Of a stretch of 64,000 bases of DNA, positions 38,190 through 47,717 are shown one piece after another (within the stretch, counting starts at the first letter, position 1; each line of letters begins with the position of its first letter). The translations under genes were made by a program, and so were the position numbers. The notes under the pieces are model-generated. The model made no database searches and had not been told where the DNA came from. It saw nothing but the letters and a program-made list of their open reading frames with translations. The DNA comes from an uncultured Gammaproteobacteria bacterium (GTDB lineage: Bacteria > Pseudomonadota > Gammaproteobacteria > Pseudomonadales > Pseudohongiellaceae), in the NCBI GenBank assembly GCA_913060975.1, contig CAJXVC010000009.1:124001-188000 (forward strand). The letters are read 5' to 3'.

Positions 38190-38723
38190 ATGAGACACTA
38201 CGAAGTGGTATTTCTGGTGCACCCCGACCAGTCCGAACAAGTTCCGGGGATGATTGAGCGTTACACCCAATTGATGTCTGAAAGCGGTGGCAAAGTGCAC
38301 CGTATGGAAGATTGGGGCCGTCGCCAACTCGCCTACCCGATCAACAAGATTCATAAAGCACACTACGTGATGATGAATATTGAGTGTGGCGGTGAGGCTC
38401 TCGAAGAACTGTCTACTCTGTTCCGTTTTAACGATGCTGTGTTGCGTAATCTTGTTATCAAGACAAAGCAGCCTGTCACTGAAGAATCCCTGATTCTGAA
38501 GGGCGAGCGCGAAGGCAAAGAGCGCAAAGCGCGCGCCGAAGCCAAGCGCAAGCAGGAAGACGATGCAGCCGCAGCACGTAGCAAGCGAGAACAGGCCGAT
38601 GATGACATCGATCCCGGTTCTGTATTGCGCGGCGACAGCGAAAAGGAAGAGAGCAAAGCTGAAGAGTCCAAAGCGGACAGCAGTGACGACAGCTCATCCG
38701 ACGACGCTGACAGCAAAGACTAA
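38190..38723 (+). CDS. rpsF: 30S ribosomal protein S6, long acidic tail
   Basis: Binds 16S rRNA with S18 in the platform of the small subunit. 177 aa from ATG 38190 with GGAG at 38181-38184; the in-frame start at 38154 is upstream of that site and rejected. The core ([51 protein letters not shown]) is normal and ends near residue 100. A charged, low-complexity tail of about 75 residues follows, rich in Lys/Arg/Glu and then Asp/Ser ([13 protein letters not shown]). This is longer than in E. coli (131-135 aa). E. coli tails are poly-glutamylated; this one is already acidic. Confidence 0.95.
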   Translation: MRHYEVVFLVHPDQSEQVPGMIERYTQLMSESGGKVHRMEDWGRRQLAYPINKIHKAHYVMMNIECGGEALEELSTLFRFNDAVLRNLVIKTKQPVTEESLILKGEREGKERKARAEAKRKQEDDAAAARSKREQADDDIDPGSVLRGDSEKEESKAEESKADSSDDSSSDDADSKD

Positions 38724-38761
38724 TTTTTCGAATTCACTACTTCTAGACAGGATTATTCATC

Positions 38762-38992
38762 ATGGCCCGTTATTTTCGACGCCGTAAGTTCTGCAAATTC
38801 ACAGCCGAAGGCATTGAACAGATCGATTACAAAGATCTGGAAACCCTGAAAGCGTATGTGTCAGAAACAGGCAAGATCGTCCCTAGCCGTATCACTGGAA
38901 CCAAGGCGCGTTATCAGCGTCAATTGGCAACTGCCATCAAGCGTGCGCGCTACCTGGCATTGATTCCGTACACGGATAGCCATCAGGTTTAA
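38762..38992 (+). CDS. rpsR: 30S ribosomal protein S18
   Basis: Partner of S6 on the 16S platform. 76 aa. The family signature is plain: [34 protein letters not shown] and [20 protein letters not shown]. It lies 38 bp after rpsF. As in Pseudomonas, no priB separates rpsF and rpsR. Confidence 0.98.
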   Translation: MARYFRRRKFCKFTAEGIEQIDYKDLETLKAYVSETGKIVPSRITGTKARYQRQLATAIKRARYLALIPYTDSHQV

Positions 38993-39004
38993 AGCGGAAA
39001 ACTG

Positions 39005-39832
39005 ATGCGCGGCCTTGCGGAATTCGTAATGACTGGCCGCAAGCAGGCCATGATTGCTGTGGTTCTGCTGGGGCTTGTGCCACTCGTTAATTTACTCAGT
39101 CCGGTAGTTGTCGGGCTGGTAATGCTGCGTAAAGGATTGAATGAGGCCAGCGTGATTCTGGCCTTCGCTCTGCTGCCACTGGCGGCATGGGCAATGATCG
39201 GAGACTTTGTACCGATCATATTGTTGTTCGGGATCAGCGGCCTCGCTCTGTTACTTCGCGAGTCTGAATCCTGGGAATTTACGCTACTGGCCGCCGTTGG
39301 TGTTGGCATAGCGATAGAGATTTACTTGCGGCTACAGCCTGCACTGCTGGATGTACTGATTCAGCAACTAGAGGTGTATCTGCAAAACAACGGTCTGCAA
39401 GAAATGCAGATGGAAGAAGTTCGAAGTGTGTTGATCAGTGCCATTGGTGCGGTCTACATGTTTCTCTCGATAGCGTTACTCATGCTGGCCCGTTACTTAC
39501 AGGCCAGTTTGTATAACCCGGGTGGATTCCAACAAGAGTTTCATCTCTTGCGCATCGAGCAGAAAGTCGCATTCCTGTTGATTGCGCTGATGCTGCTGGC
39601 AAGTTTTGAAATCGTAATTCCGGAATCCTGGGTACTGTATTTTGCAGTGCCATTGTTATTTGCCGGTATCGGCCTTGTGCATGGTCTGGCGAAGCAACAG
39701 AATTTATCGTCCATGTGGCTGATCGCGTTTTACGCACTGCTCATGTTGCCGGTAGCAATACAACTTGTTGTATTGGCCGCGCTGGTGGATAGCTGGTACG
39801 ACTTTCGCTCCAGAAGAAAAAAGCCGGATTGA
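39005..39832 (+). CDS. DUF2232-like integral membrane protein between rpsR and rplI
   Basis: 275 aa with about eight hydrophobic segments (for example AVVLLGLVPLVNLLSPVVVG, IILLFGISGLALLLRE and FLLIALMLLASFEIVI) and a basic C-terminus RSRRKKPD. Length, layout and position between rpsR and rplI match the P. aeruginosa PA4933-type protein, which belongs to DUF2232 as far as I recall. Function is unknown. It begins 12 bp after rpsR, so it is in the ribosomal-protein operon. Confidence 0.8.
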   Translation: MRGLAEFVMTGRKQAMIAVVLLGLVPLVNLLSPVVVGLVMLRKGLNEASVILAFALLPLAAWAMIGDFVPIILLFGISGLALLLRESESWEFTLLAAVGVGIAIEIYLRLQPALLDVLIQQLEVYLQNNGLQEMQMEEVRSVLISAIGAVYMFLSIALLMLARYLQASLYNPGGFQQEFHLLRIEQKVAFLLIALMLLASFEIVIPESWVLYFAVPLLFAGIGLVHGLAKQQNLSSMWLIAFYALLMLPVAIQLVVLAALVDSWYDFRSRRKKPD

Positions 39833-40016
39833 TTGCCGGATTGATTGAAAGTACGAGCAATGAAATTGCGAATAGCGAACGTTTGGATAGTTTGGAAATA
39901 GTAGAAAGACTGACAAATCAATAGAGCACTTTTGAAAGCACCTCGCGGGGTGCAAGCCGGGAAGCCAGCTAGACAAAAGTGCCGAATGCATTGGATTAAA
40001 AGTAGAGGACAACATC

Positions 40017-40601
40017 ATGAATGTTATCTTGCTGGAAAAGATTACCAACCTGGGTGGCATCGGTGACACCGCTGACGTGAAGTCCGGGTTTGCCAGGAAT
40101 TTCCTGTTCCCTCAGGGCAAGGCGATTCCAGCGACTAAAGCGAATCTGGCTAACTTTGAAGAGCGCAAAGCCGAATTGATGGCTGCTCACAAAGAGCACG
40201 TTGCCGCTGCTGAAGCGCGTAAAGCCAAGGTCAATGGCCTTAACATCAAGATTGAAGTTAACGCCAGCGACGAAGGCAAGCTGTTCGGTTCAGTGGGCAC
40301 ACGCGACATCGCTGATGTGTTGAACTCACAGGCCGATGCCGAAATCATCAAGAGCGAAGTGCTGTTGCCACACGGTGTTATCCGTGAAGTTGGTCAATAC
40401 GACATCTCTCTTGATCTGGGCCATGATGTCTTCGCTGAAGTCACTCTCGCCCTCGTTTCTCAGGATGCGCCAGCAGGCGTCACTGACGACGGTAGCCTGA
40501 TCGATGACGTAGAAGCCATCGACGATCAGGAACTTGAAGATCTGGATCTGGAAGAAGACCCCCAGAACCCGTCTGAGGAAGATTCCGAGAAGTCGGAATA
40601 A
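40017..40601 (+). CDS. rplI: 50S ribosomal protein L9, acidic C-terminal extension
   Basis: Binds domain V of 23S rRNA near the L1 stalk. 194 aa. The N-terminal domain (MNVILLEKITNLGGIGDTAD, VKSGFARNFLFPQGKA), the long connecting helix and the C-terminal domain (LFGSVGTRDIAD, LPHGVIREVGQYDI) are normal. They are followed by about 45 extra residues that are nearly all Asp, Glu, Ser and Pro. E. coli L9 has 149 aa. It ends the rpsF operon and is followed by a hairpin and a strong terminator. Confidence 0.96.
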   Translation: MNVILLEKITNLGGIGDTADVKSGFARNFLFPQGKAIPATKANLANFEERKAELMAAHKEHVAAAEARKAKVNGLNIKIEVNASDEGKLFGSVGTRDIADVLNSQADAEIIKSEVLLPHGVIREVGQYDISLDLGHDVFAEVTLALVSQDAPAGVTDDGSLIDDVEAIDDQELEDLDLEEDPQNPSEEDSEKSE

Positions 40602-40616
40602 CTTTCAATAACTCCC

Positions 40617-40634
40617 AATCAAGACTTCTTGATT
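40617..40634 (+). repeat. Short hairpin before the rplI terminator
   Basis: AATCAAG (40617-40623), loop ACTT, CTTGATT (40628-40634). It starts 15 bp after the rplI stop and is followed 13 bp later by the true terminator. It may protect the mRNA 3' end. Confidence 0.55.
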
Positions 40635-40647
40635 ACTTGAGATTGAT

Positions 40648-40684
40648 AAAGCACCATCAGGTACTACCGATGGTGCTTTTTTTT
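40648..40684 (+). terminator. Intrinsic terminator of the rpsF-rplI operon
   Basis: AAAGCACCATC (40648-40658) and GATGGTGCTTT (40669-40679) form an 11-bp stem with a 10-nt loop, followed by T to 40684. It separates the ribosomal-protein genes from dnaB. Confidence 0.93.
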
Positions 40685-40718
40685 GCCTTACAGAAACTGT
40701 TCATAACGCCAGAAAATC

Positions 40719-42122
40719 ATGCCTGATTCACCGCAAGCCAATCAATCCGCTGCCGCCAATCTGACAGCTCTCAAGGTTCCGCCGCATTCTGTGGACGCCG
40801 AGCAGGCAGTGTTGGGTGGCCTGATGCTGGACAATACCGAGTGGGACAATATTGCCGATACCCTGCTGCCTGAAGATTTCTATCGCAGTGAGCATCAACT
40901 CATCTTTGGCGTAATGACTCAACAGAGCGAGTCGGGTAGCCCGATCGACGTCGTCACACTGGTCGAATCTCTGAACAGTCTCAATCAACTGGATGCCGCA
41001 GGTGGGCTGGATTATCTCAGTGAGCTGGCCGGTAATGCGCGTGGCACAGCTAATATCCATGCCTATGCCGACATTATTCGCGAGCGCGCAATCTTGCGGC
41101 GTTTGATTTCGGTCGCCAATAGCATAGCCGACAGTGGCTATAACACCGGCGGCAAGAAAGCCGGTGAGGTAGTAGACGAAGCTGAACAGAAAGTCTTCAA
41201 TATTGCTGATGAGCGGCCCAAGGACCAGGGGCCAGTTGCCATCAACCCCTTGTTAGCCTCAGCCGTTGACCGTATCGATGAACTGGCAGGTTCTGAAGGC
41301 GGCATCACAGGCTTGTCTACCGGTTATACGGATCTGGATGAGATGACCTCCGGCTGGCAGAAATCGGATCTGGTCATCGTCGCCGGTCGGCCCTCGATGG
41401 GTAAGACAGCCTTTGCCATGAATCTGGTTGAGAATGCGGTGTTGAACACCGAAAAGCCGGTTTTGGTGTTCTCGCTGGAGATGCCCGCCGAAAGCCTGAT
41501 CTTTCGTATGCTGTCTTCGATTGGCAAGATTGATCAGGGCAAGCTACGTACTGGCCAACTCACCGATACCGACTGGCCCGGTTTTAATGATGCTGTCGCC
41601 AAGCTCAAGGATCGGCCGCTGTTCATTGATGACAGCGCCGGTGTCAGCCCGATGGAAATGCGCTCCCGCGCCCGTCGCATTGCGCGCGAACACGGCAGCA
41701 TCGGCATGATCGTAGTGGACTATTTGCAGCTCATGCAGATCAAGGGCAGCAGTGAGGGCCGTGTTAATGAGATCTCGGAGATCTCTCGCTCGCTAAAACT
41801 GATCGCGCGTGAATTTGAATGCCCATTGATTGCCTTGTCGCAGCTCAATCGTAGTCTGGAACAACGGCCGAACAAGCGACCCGTGATGTCAGACTTGCGT
41901 GAATCAGGAGCCATCGAGCAAGATGCCGATGTAATTGCCTTTATTTACCGTGATGAAGTCTACAACGAAGACACGCCAGACAAGGGTGTTGCTGAAGTTA
42001 TTATCGGCAAGCAGCGAAATGGTCCAATTGGCACAGTACGGTTAAGCTTCCTGGGACAGTTCACGCGTTTCGAAAATTATGCCCAGCCGCGCTACGATGA
42101 TAGCTATACCCACGGTATGTAG
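40719..42122 (+). CDS. dnaB: Replicative DNA helicase DnaB
   Basis: Hexameric 5'-3' helicase at the replication fork. 467 aa. The N-terminal DnaG-interacting domain (PPHSVDAEQAVLGGLMLDN) is followed by the RecA-like motor: Walker A GRPSMGKTAFAMN, Walker B MIVVDYLQLM and the arginine-finger region IAFIYRDEVY. There is no intein. It follows rplI with its own start after the terminator, and alr lies 81 bp downstream, the conserved order. Confidence 0.98.
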   Translation: MPDSPQANQSAAANLTALKVPPHSVDAEQAVLGGLMLDNTEWDNIADTLLPEDFYRSEHQLIFGVMTQQSESGSPIDVVTLVESLNSLNQLDAAGGLDYLSELAGNARGTANIHAYADIIRERAILRRLISVANSIADSGYNTGGKKAGEVVDEAEQKVFNIADERPKDQGPVAINPLLASAVDRIDELAGSEGGITGLSTGYTDLDEMTSGWQKSDLVIVAGRPSMGKTAFAMNLVENAVLNTEKPVLVFSLEMPAESLIFRMLSSIGKIDQGKLRTGQLTDTDWPGFNDAVAKLKDRPLFIDDSAGVSPMEMRSRARRIAREHGSIGMIVVDYLQLMQIKGSSEGRVNEISEISRSLKLIAREFECPLIALSQLNRSLEQRPNKRPVMSDLRESGAIEQDADVIAFIYRDEVYNEDTPDKGVAEVIIGKQRNGPIGTVRLSFLGQFTRFENYAQPRYDDSYTHGM

Positions 42123-42203
42123 GTGGATCCGCAAGGCACTTCAGCCGATTTGGATGTAGTAGATGCATTTGCATGGAACCCAGAGCAACATTGAAGGCAG
42201 GGC

Positions 42204-43352
42204 ATGACCACGACCAGCAACCGCGTATGGGCGACTATTCACTCGCAGGCGCTTCGCCATAATCTGGCTCAGGCAGCGGTATATTGCCCGGATGCCAAAC
42301 TCATTCCAGTCATCAAGGCCAATGCCTATGGGCATGGAATGATGGAAGTTGCTCGCGTACTTTCAGGTAGCCCTCTTCCCGTTGCGGGTTTTGCGGTCGC
42401 CACCATGAACGAAGCGCTTGCCCTCAAAGAATTAGAACTGCCCCATCCGATCGTTGTGCTTAATGGTTTCATCAATGCCGAGGAGTTGGCATTGTGTCTT
42501 GAGCATAGCTTGCAAGCTGTTGTGCATTCGCCCTATCAAAGCGACTTGATTGAGCGGGCTCGTGTCGACGGCCTGTTCAAGCAACCGCAACGATTCTGGC
42601 TGAAACTGAATTCCGGCATGAATCGTCTGGGCATGGGTGCCTCGGCATGCCTGCAAATGTGCAAACAATTAAGTGCTATTGCTGATGTGGATGTGGTGTT
42701 CATGTCCCATTTAGCCTGGGCAGATGAGCTCGAAAACCCAGATTCCAGGGCTTTTACCGATTTACAGCTGGGTGCCTTTGCGGCGGCGCACCGTGCAATA
42801 GTTAACACAAGCGAAGCGGACTTGCCCTGCAGTCTGGCAGCATCGGCTGGCATTCTCGCGGTTCCATCAGCCCAGTATCAGTTCGTTCGACCTGGCATCA
42901 TGCTGTATGGCAGCTCTCCACTGGCCAGCCAGACCGGAGAGGAGATTGGCCTGCATCCTGCCATGACCTTGTCTTCGCGATTGCTAGCTATCAACGAGCT
43001 CGATGTCGGCGATTCTGTTGGTTACGGCGCCAGTTACACTTGTGAACGGCCTACCCGGGTAGGCGTGGTATCCATTGGCTACGGTGATGGCTATCCGCGC
43101 TCGGCAATCAGCGGCACACCAGTGTTGGTCAAATGTGGCGATGCGACCATACGGACTCACTTAATCGGGCGTGTTTCCATGGATATGATCACTATCGATC
43201 TGACCGGGGTGGATCGCGCCAGGATTGATGATGAAGTTGTACTCTGGGGGGAAGGCCTGTGTGCCGATGAAGTAGCACAGGCTGCCGGGACTATCGCCTA
43301 TGAGCTGTTCTGCAAGGTCACCTCAAGAGTACCTAAAATCTATAGCGAATAA
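42204..43352 (+). CDS. alr: Alanine racemase
   Basis: PLP enzyme that makes D-alanine for peptidoglycan. 382 aa. The PLP lysine is in VIKANAYGHGMMEVA, the catalytic Tyr in VGYGASYTCE, and the phosphate-binding and C-terminal barrel residues appear in GVVSIGYGDGYPR and GRVSMDMITIDLT. The start at ATG 42204 has only a weak AGGGC upstream. Placed after dnaB as in Pseudomonas. Confidence 0.96.
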   Translation: MTTTSNRVWATIHSQALRHNLAQAAVYCPDAKLIPVIKANAYGHGMMEVARVLSGSPLPVAGFAVATMNEALALKELELPHPIVVLNGFINAEELALCLEHSLQAVVHSPYQSDLIERARVDGLFKQPQRFWLKLNSGMNRLGMGASACLQMCKQLSAIADVDVVFMSHLAWADELENPDSRAFTDLQLGAFAAAHRAIVNTSEADLPCSLAASAGILAVPSAQYQFVRPGIMLYGSSPLASQTGEEIGLHPAMTLSSRLLAINELDVGDSVGYGASYTCERPTRVGVVSIGYGDGYPRSAISGTPVLVKCGDATIRTHLIGRVSMDMITIDLTGVDRARIDDEVVLWGEGLCADEVAQAAGTIAYELFCKVTSRVPKIYSE

Positions 43353-43459
43353 TTCGGTTTAACTGCCGGTTCACGCTACACTCTGGGCCATTAATTTATT
43401 AACACTTTCGCCACTCCCCCACCGAATAATGCCTTAACCCGGCAACAAGATAGACGACG

Positions 43460-44833
43460 ATGGCCAAGACAAAAATAGCATTTGTATGCACTGATTGCGG
43501 TACTGAGCATGGCCAATGGCAGGGCCAGTGTGCATCCTGCAAGGCATGGAATACCTTGTCGCAGATTAATCTGGGCAGCAGTACTTCGCCGGCGACCAAA
43601 GCCGATTTCCGCAAGCAGGGTTATGCCGGCGCGCAAACCAATGTGCAGGCGTTGGCCGATATCGATCTGCAGTCCCTGCCGCGTTTTGGCAGCACCCTGA
43701 ATGAATTGGATCGCGTGCTGGGTGGTGGTCTGGTGCCTGGTTCAGTTGTACTCATCGGTGGTAATCCCGGGGCAGGCAAGAGTACCTTGTTGCTGCAAAT
43801 CATGTGTCAGTTGTCGGCAACGGGCAAACCGGCAATGTACGTTACCGGTGAGGAATCCCTGCAACAAGTAGGCATGCGTGCCAAGCGCCTTGGCTTGCCA
43901 GCCGGTGATCTCAAGATGCTGGCCGAGACCAATGTCGAACAGATTTGCAATGCGGCGCAGGAGCACAAGCCCGAGTTGCTCGTCGTGGATTCTATTCAGG
44001 TGATGCACAGCAACGATGTACCGTCCGCACCGGGCAGTGTCTCCCAGGTGCGTGAATGTGCCGCCTTTCTGATTCAGTATGCCAAGCAGACAAACACCGT
44101 GTTGCTACTGGTAGGCCACGTCACCAAGGAAGGTAATCTGGCCGGACCAAAAGTGCTGGAGCACATGATTGATTGTTTCATCATGTTGGAAGGCAGCAAC
44201 GAGAATAAATACCGGATTTTGCGCGGCCAGAAAAACCGCTTCGGCGCGGTGAATGAACTGGGTGTGTTTGCCATGACGGAGACGGGCTTGAAGGAAGTAA
44301 AAAACCCTTCGGCGATCTTTCTGGCACGTACCGAAGAAGACAGCCCTGGCTCTCTGGTCATGGTGCTCTGGGAAGGCACGCGCCCGCTATTGGTTGAAAT
44401 TCAGGCACTGGTGGATGCTAGTCCATTGGGTAATCCACGCCGTGTTGCAGTGGGTCTGGAGCAAAACCGTCTGGCCATGTTGCTTGCCGTACTGCATCGC
44501 CACGGTGGTCTGTATATGGCCGATCAGGATGTGTTTGTAAATGTCGTCGGTGGTGTGAAAGTTACCGAGACCAGTGCCGATCTGGCTCTGTTATTGGCGA
44601 TAGTCTCCAGCTTTCGTGATGCCCCCTTGCCACGTGATCTGGTGGTCTTCGGTGAAGTGGGGCTGGCGGGTGAGATTCGCCCGGTGCCCGGCGGTCAGGA
44701 GCGGCTGCGCGAAGCCGCCAAGCATGGTTTCAAGCGTGCGATTGTGCCGAAGGCCAATGTGCCTAAAGAAAAAATCGAGGGTCTGGAAATAGTGCCAGTG
44801 ACGAAAATTAGCCAGGCGTTGGAAGCGATCTAG
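43460..44833 (+). CDS. radA: DNA repair protein RadA
   Basis: RecA-like ATPase that drives branch migration in recombination. 457 aa. It has the N-terminal zinc finger (CTDCG and CASCKAW), Walker A GGNPGAGKSTLLLQ, the RadA-specific GQKNRFGAVNELG motif and a C-terminal Lon-like domain (GGVKVTETSADLALLLAI, FGEVGLAGEIRPV). The tail-to-tail neighbour ends 6 bp away on the other strand. Confidence 0.97.
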   Translation: MAKTKIAFVCTDCGTEHGQWQGQCASCKAWNTLSQINLGSSTSPATKADFRKQGYAGAQTNVQALADIDLQSLPRFGSTLNELDRVLGGGLVPGSVVLIGGNPGAGKSTLLLQIMCQLSATGKPAMYVTGEESLQQVGMRAKRLGLPAGDLKMLAETNVEQICNAAQEHKPELLVVDSIQVMHSNDVPSAPGSVSQVRECAAFLIQYAKQTNTVLLLVGHVTKEGNLAGPKVLEHMIDCFIMLEGSNENKYRILRGQKNRFGAVNELGVFAMTETGLKEVKNPSAIFLARTEEDSPGSLVMVLWEGTRPLLVEIQALVDASPLGNPRRVAVGLEQNRLAMLLAVLHRHGGLYMADQDVFVNVVGGVKVTETSADLALLLAIVSSFRDAPLPRDLVVFGEVGLAGEIRPVPGGQERLREAAKHGFKRAIVPKANVPKEKIEGLEIVPVTKISQALEAI

Positions 44834-44839
44834 CGAACC

Positions 44840-45184
44840 CTACTGACCTTGCTGATCAGGCCCGGCACGGTCGACCAGTCTGGCTATCTTTGCAGTTTGT
44901 TGAACCAACTGCCAGGCATCGAGCGCAGCCTGTTCTGAGGTGAAATCCAAAGAGCGCATTATTTTACTGCCATCCCCTGAGTACAATTCGAAATAGTGCT
45001 TGTCATACGCATTGATATCAAATCTGCAAGTCAATGCATTGCTGGTTAGTGCCTGTATTGCCTGCATGGCAGCATCCCTTCCTGCAAATGGCGCTGACGT
45101 CGCTACTACGGCGCGATTACTGGCAATCAACTCGAAACGAAATTCCCCCGAGGATAAATTCAAGAGTCGTATTTTGGCACTCAT
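44840..45184 (-). CDS. DUF1508/YegP-like protein
   Basis: 114 aa. The sequence has two related halves, the pattern of YegP-type proteins: FRFELIASNRAVVATSAPFA with a repeat-like AAMQAIQAL, and HYFELYSGDGSKIMRSLDFT with AALDAWQLV. The usual family motif is FRFxLKAxNGxxIxxSExY. Function is unknown. The C-terminal ten residues are polar. Convergent with radA and probably monocistronic. Confidence 0.65.
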   Translation of the reverse strand: MSAKIRLLNLSSGEFRFELIASNRAVVATSAPFAGRDAAMQAIQALTSNALTCRFDINAYDKHYFELYSGDGSKIMRSLDFTSEQAALDAWQLVQQTAKIARLVDRAGPDQQGQ

Positions 45185-45414
45185 CTGAGATTCTGTTTAC
45201 TCGCGGACAATGGGATCAACATGAAACAACACAACGGCAAGAGAAACAAATAGCAATCTGGTTTACTTGCCTAACAGTAAAACCCGACTGCATCACTATC
45301 GTAAAAGTATTCGCAGCAGAGTGACAGGATTAGCGCTGGGGAGCGTTATTCTGTTCATATGTGCGATACTCGGCAAAAAATGTTTTAACTTAGCTTCACA
45401 AGGAGATTTACAGA

Positions 45415-46686
45415 ATGAAACTGGACACGCTGGCAATACACGCAGGCTATGAAACTGACCCTACAACGAAGTCTGTTGCTGTTCCTATCTATCAGACCGT
45501 TGCCTATGAGTTCGACAATGCGCAGCATGGCGCAGACCTGTTCGATCTGGCAGTGCCGGGTAATATTTATTCACGCATCATGAATCCTACCAATGATGTG
45601 TTGGAACAGCGAATTGCGGCGATGGAGGGCGGGATTGCTGCTCTGGCTGTGGCCTCTGGTATGGCGGCTATCAATTACGCAATCCTCACTCTGGCCAAAG
45701 CTGGCGACAATATTGTTACCACGCCGCAACTCTATGGCGGCACCTATACGCTGTTTGCCCATATGTTGCCGAGCCAGGGCATTGAAGTGCGCTTCGCCGA
45801 GGACGACTCTGCTGCGGCCCTGGGCAAGTTGATCGACGACAACACCAAAGCGGTTTTTTGCGAGTCTATCGGTAATCCGGCTGGCAATATTATTGATCTG
45901 CAAGCGATCTGTACGGAAGCGCACAAACATGGCGTGGCCGTAATTGTTGATAACACCGTGGCAACGCCGATCCTCTGCCGCCCTATTGAGCACGGGGCTG
46001 ATATTGTTGTGCATGCGCTGACCAAATATATCGGTGGTCACGGCAATTCACTGGGTGGAATCATTGTTGATTCCGGAAAATTCCCCTGGCAAGAACATGC
46101 CAAAAGATACGCCTTGCTGAATGAGCCCGAACCGTCTTATCACGGAGTGGTTTATACCGAAGCACTGGCAGAAGCTGCATTTATTGGACGCGCGCGAACA
46201 GTTCCCCTGCGCAATACCGGCTCTGCTCTGGCACCGCTGAATGCTTTTTTGATTTTGCAGGGGCTGGAAACACTGGGTTTGCGCATGGAAAGACATTGTG
46301 ACAACGCGCTCGCGGTAGCTAAATATCTCAAGGCTCATGACAAGGTTGAGTGGGTTAATTTCGCCGGTCTTGAAGACGATCCGGGGCATGCGCTGGCCAG
46401 TCAGTATTGTCAGGGCAAAGCCGCCTCATTGATGACGTTTGGTGTGCACGGCGGGTTCGAGGCAGGCGTAAAATTCTATGATGCGCTTAAGCTCATCAAA
46501 CGGCTGGTGAATATAGGTGATGCCAAATCGCTGGCCTGTCACCCGGCTTCGACTACTCATCGCCAATTGAGCGAAGAAGAACAGGTTAAGGCGGGAGTGA
46601 AGCCGGAAATGATCCGACTCTGCATCGGTATTGAACATATCGATGACATTATTGCTGATCTTGATCAGGCCTTGGCTGCCAGTTAG
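45415..46686 (+). CDS. metY: O-acetylhomoserine aminocarboxypropyltransferase (sulfhydrylase) MetY
   Basis: PLP enzyme of the Cys/Met metabolism family that makes homocysteine from O-acetylhomoserine and sulfide. 423 aa; AAGGAG (45400-45405) lies 9 bp upstream. It begins KLDTLAIHAGYETDPTTKSV and has the PLP-site region VHALTKYIGGHGNSLGG (Lys of the Schiff base) and SLACHPASTTHRQLS. The length and the TLAIHAGY start favour MetY over MetB or MetC. No SAM riboswitch or MetJ box was seen in the 230-bp upstream gap. A LysR regulator gene follows after 59 bp. Confidence 0.92.
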   Translation: MKLDTLAIHAGYETDPTTKSVAVPIYQTVAYEFDNAQHGADLFDLAVPGNIYSRIMNPTNDVLEQRIAAMEGGIAALAVASGMAAINYAILTLAKAGDNIVTTPQLYGGTYTLFAHMLPSQGIEVRFAEDDSAAALGKLIDDNTKAVFCESIGNPAGNIIDLQAICTEAHKHGVAVIVDNTVATPILCRPIEHGADIVVHALTKYIGGHGNSLGGIIVDSGKFPWQEHAKRYALLNEPEPSYHGVVYTEALAEAAFIGRARTVPLRNTGSALAPLNAFLILQGLETLGLRMERHCDNALAVAKYLKAHDKVEWVNFAGLEDDPGHALASQYCQGKAASLMTFGVHGGFEAGVKFYDALKLIKRLVNIGDAKSLACHPASTTHRQLSEEEQVKAGVKPEMIRLCIGIEHIDDIIADLDQALAAS

Positions 46687-46745
46687 GTAAAGGATTGTGA
46701 TTTTGCAGCATAAAGCGTGATCTGGATTGCGTCTTAGAGGCACTT

Positions 46746-47570
46746 ATGGATCTGGAACTGGTACGCACTTTCGTTGAGATCATGCGCAATGGGAGCTTTG
46801 TAGCGGCAGCGAAGGCGCTGAACATAAGCCAAACTGCCGTTACTGCCAGAGTCAAAAATCTTGAGGAAATGCTTGATTGCACGTTGTTCATCCGCAGCAG
46901 TACCGGGATTCGGTTGACAACAGAAGGCAGAATATTTGCAGGCTATGCCAGTGAATCGCAACATGCCTGGGATGATCTTAAGCTTGCACTGTCGGCTGCC
47001 GGGAAAGAATCGGGGAGTCTGTTGATTGGCGGAGAAACCGCCTTACAGTCGCCCTTGCTGTTGAAATGGTGTCAACAGCTGCGTCAGCAACTGCCGCAAG
47101 TCAGGCTGAATGTGTCGTGTGGGAGCACGCACGAGCTGTACCGGCGTCTGCAAGATGGTTCTTTGGATGCTGCGTTGGTGTACCGGGCTGAGTACGGGCT
47201 AGAGCTCATGATCAAGCAGGTCATGGAAGAAAAGCTGGTCATGGTTCGGGCGCCAGGAAACGATGATGACTACGTTTTTGTTAATTGGGGAGAGGAGTTC
47301 TTCGAGAAACACCTCCATTCACTACCTGGGCAGATTGCTAATGCATTGGTGTTTGACCATGGCCCGCTGGCATTGAATTATATCCTTGAGCAAGGAGGGC
47401 GTGGCTACTTCCGCTACCGCGTTGTGAGTCAGTTAATCGCGGAGGAAAGGTTGGAACTGGTCAAGGAAGCTCCTGAGTTCAGTTATCCAGTGTACCTGGC
47501 CTTCAAATCTGCCAGTCGTAATCCACTAGTCCAATCAGCCGTAGAATGCCTGCTGCAGATAAGTAAGTAG
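46746..47570 (+). CDS. LysR-family transcriptional regulator
   Basis: 274 aa. The N-terminal winged helix-turn-helix is clear (GSFVAAAKALNISQTAVTAR, then LEEMLDCTLFIRS and RLTTEGRIF). The C-terminal effector domain is standard but slightly short. It is read in the same direction as metY, 59 bp after it, whereas LysR regulators are often divergent from their targets; a link to metY or to the following oxidoreductase is only suggested by position. Confidence 0.9.
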   Translation: MDLELVRTFVEIMRNGSFVAAAKALNISQTAVTARVKNLEEMLDCTLFIRSSTGIRLTTEGRIFAGYASESQHAWDDLKLALSAAGKESGSLLIGGETALQSPLLLKWCQQLRQQLPQVRLNVSCGSTHELYRRLQDGSLDAALVYRAEYGLELMIKQVMEEKLVMVRAPGNDDDYVFVNWGEEFFEKHLHSLPGQIANALVFDHGPLALNYILEQGGRGYFRYRVVSQLIAEERLELVKEAPEFSYPVYLAFKSASRNPLVQSAVECLLQISK

Positions 47571-47717
47571 TACCTTATCGGCGAGCGCTGGCCGCTTCAG
47601 CTCATCTGTATGAGACGCTGCTGCAATATAGTTGCAGTGTGCAAGCAAAAAAATTCAATTAATTCGTTGCACTCACGGAGCTATGATTGTCTTTCGTCAA
47701 CAAGAGAACGGCAAACC

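Noticed and set aside
45185-45414. Possible SAM riboswitch or MetJ site before metY
   Set aside because: I found no riboswitch core and no AGACGTCT-type repeats.
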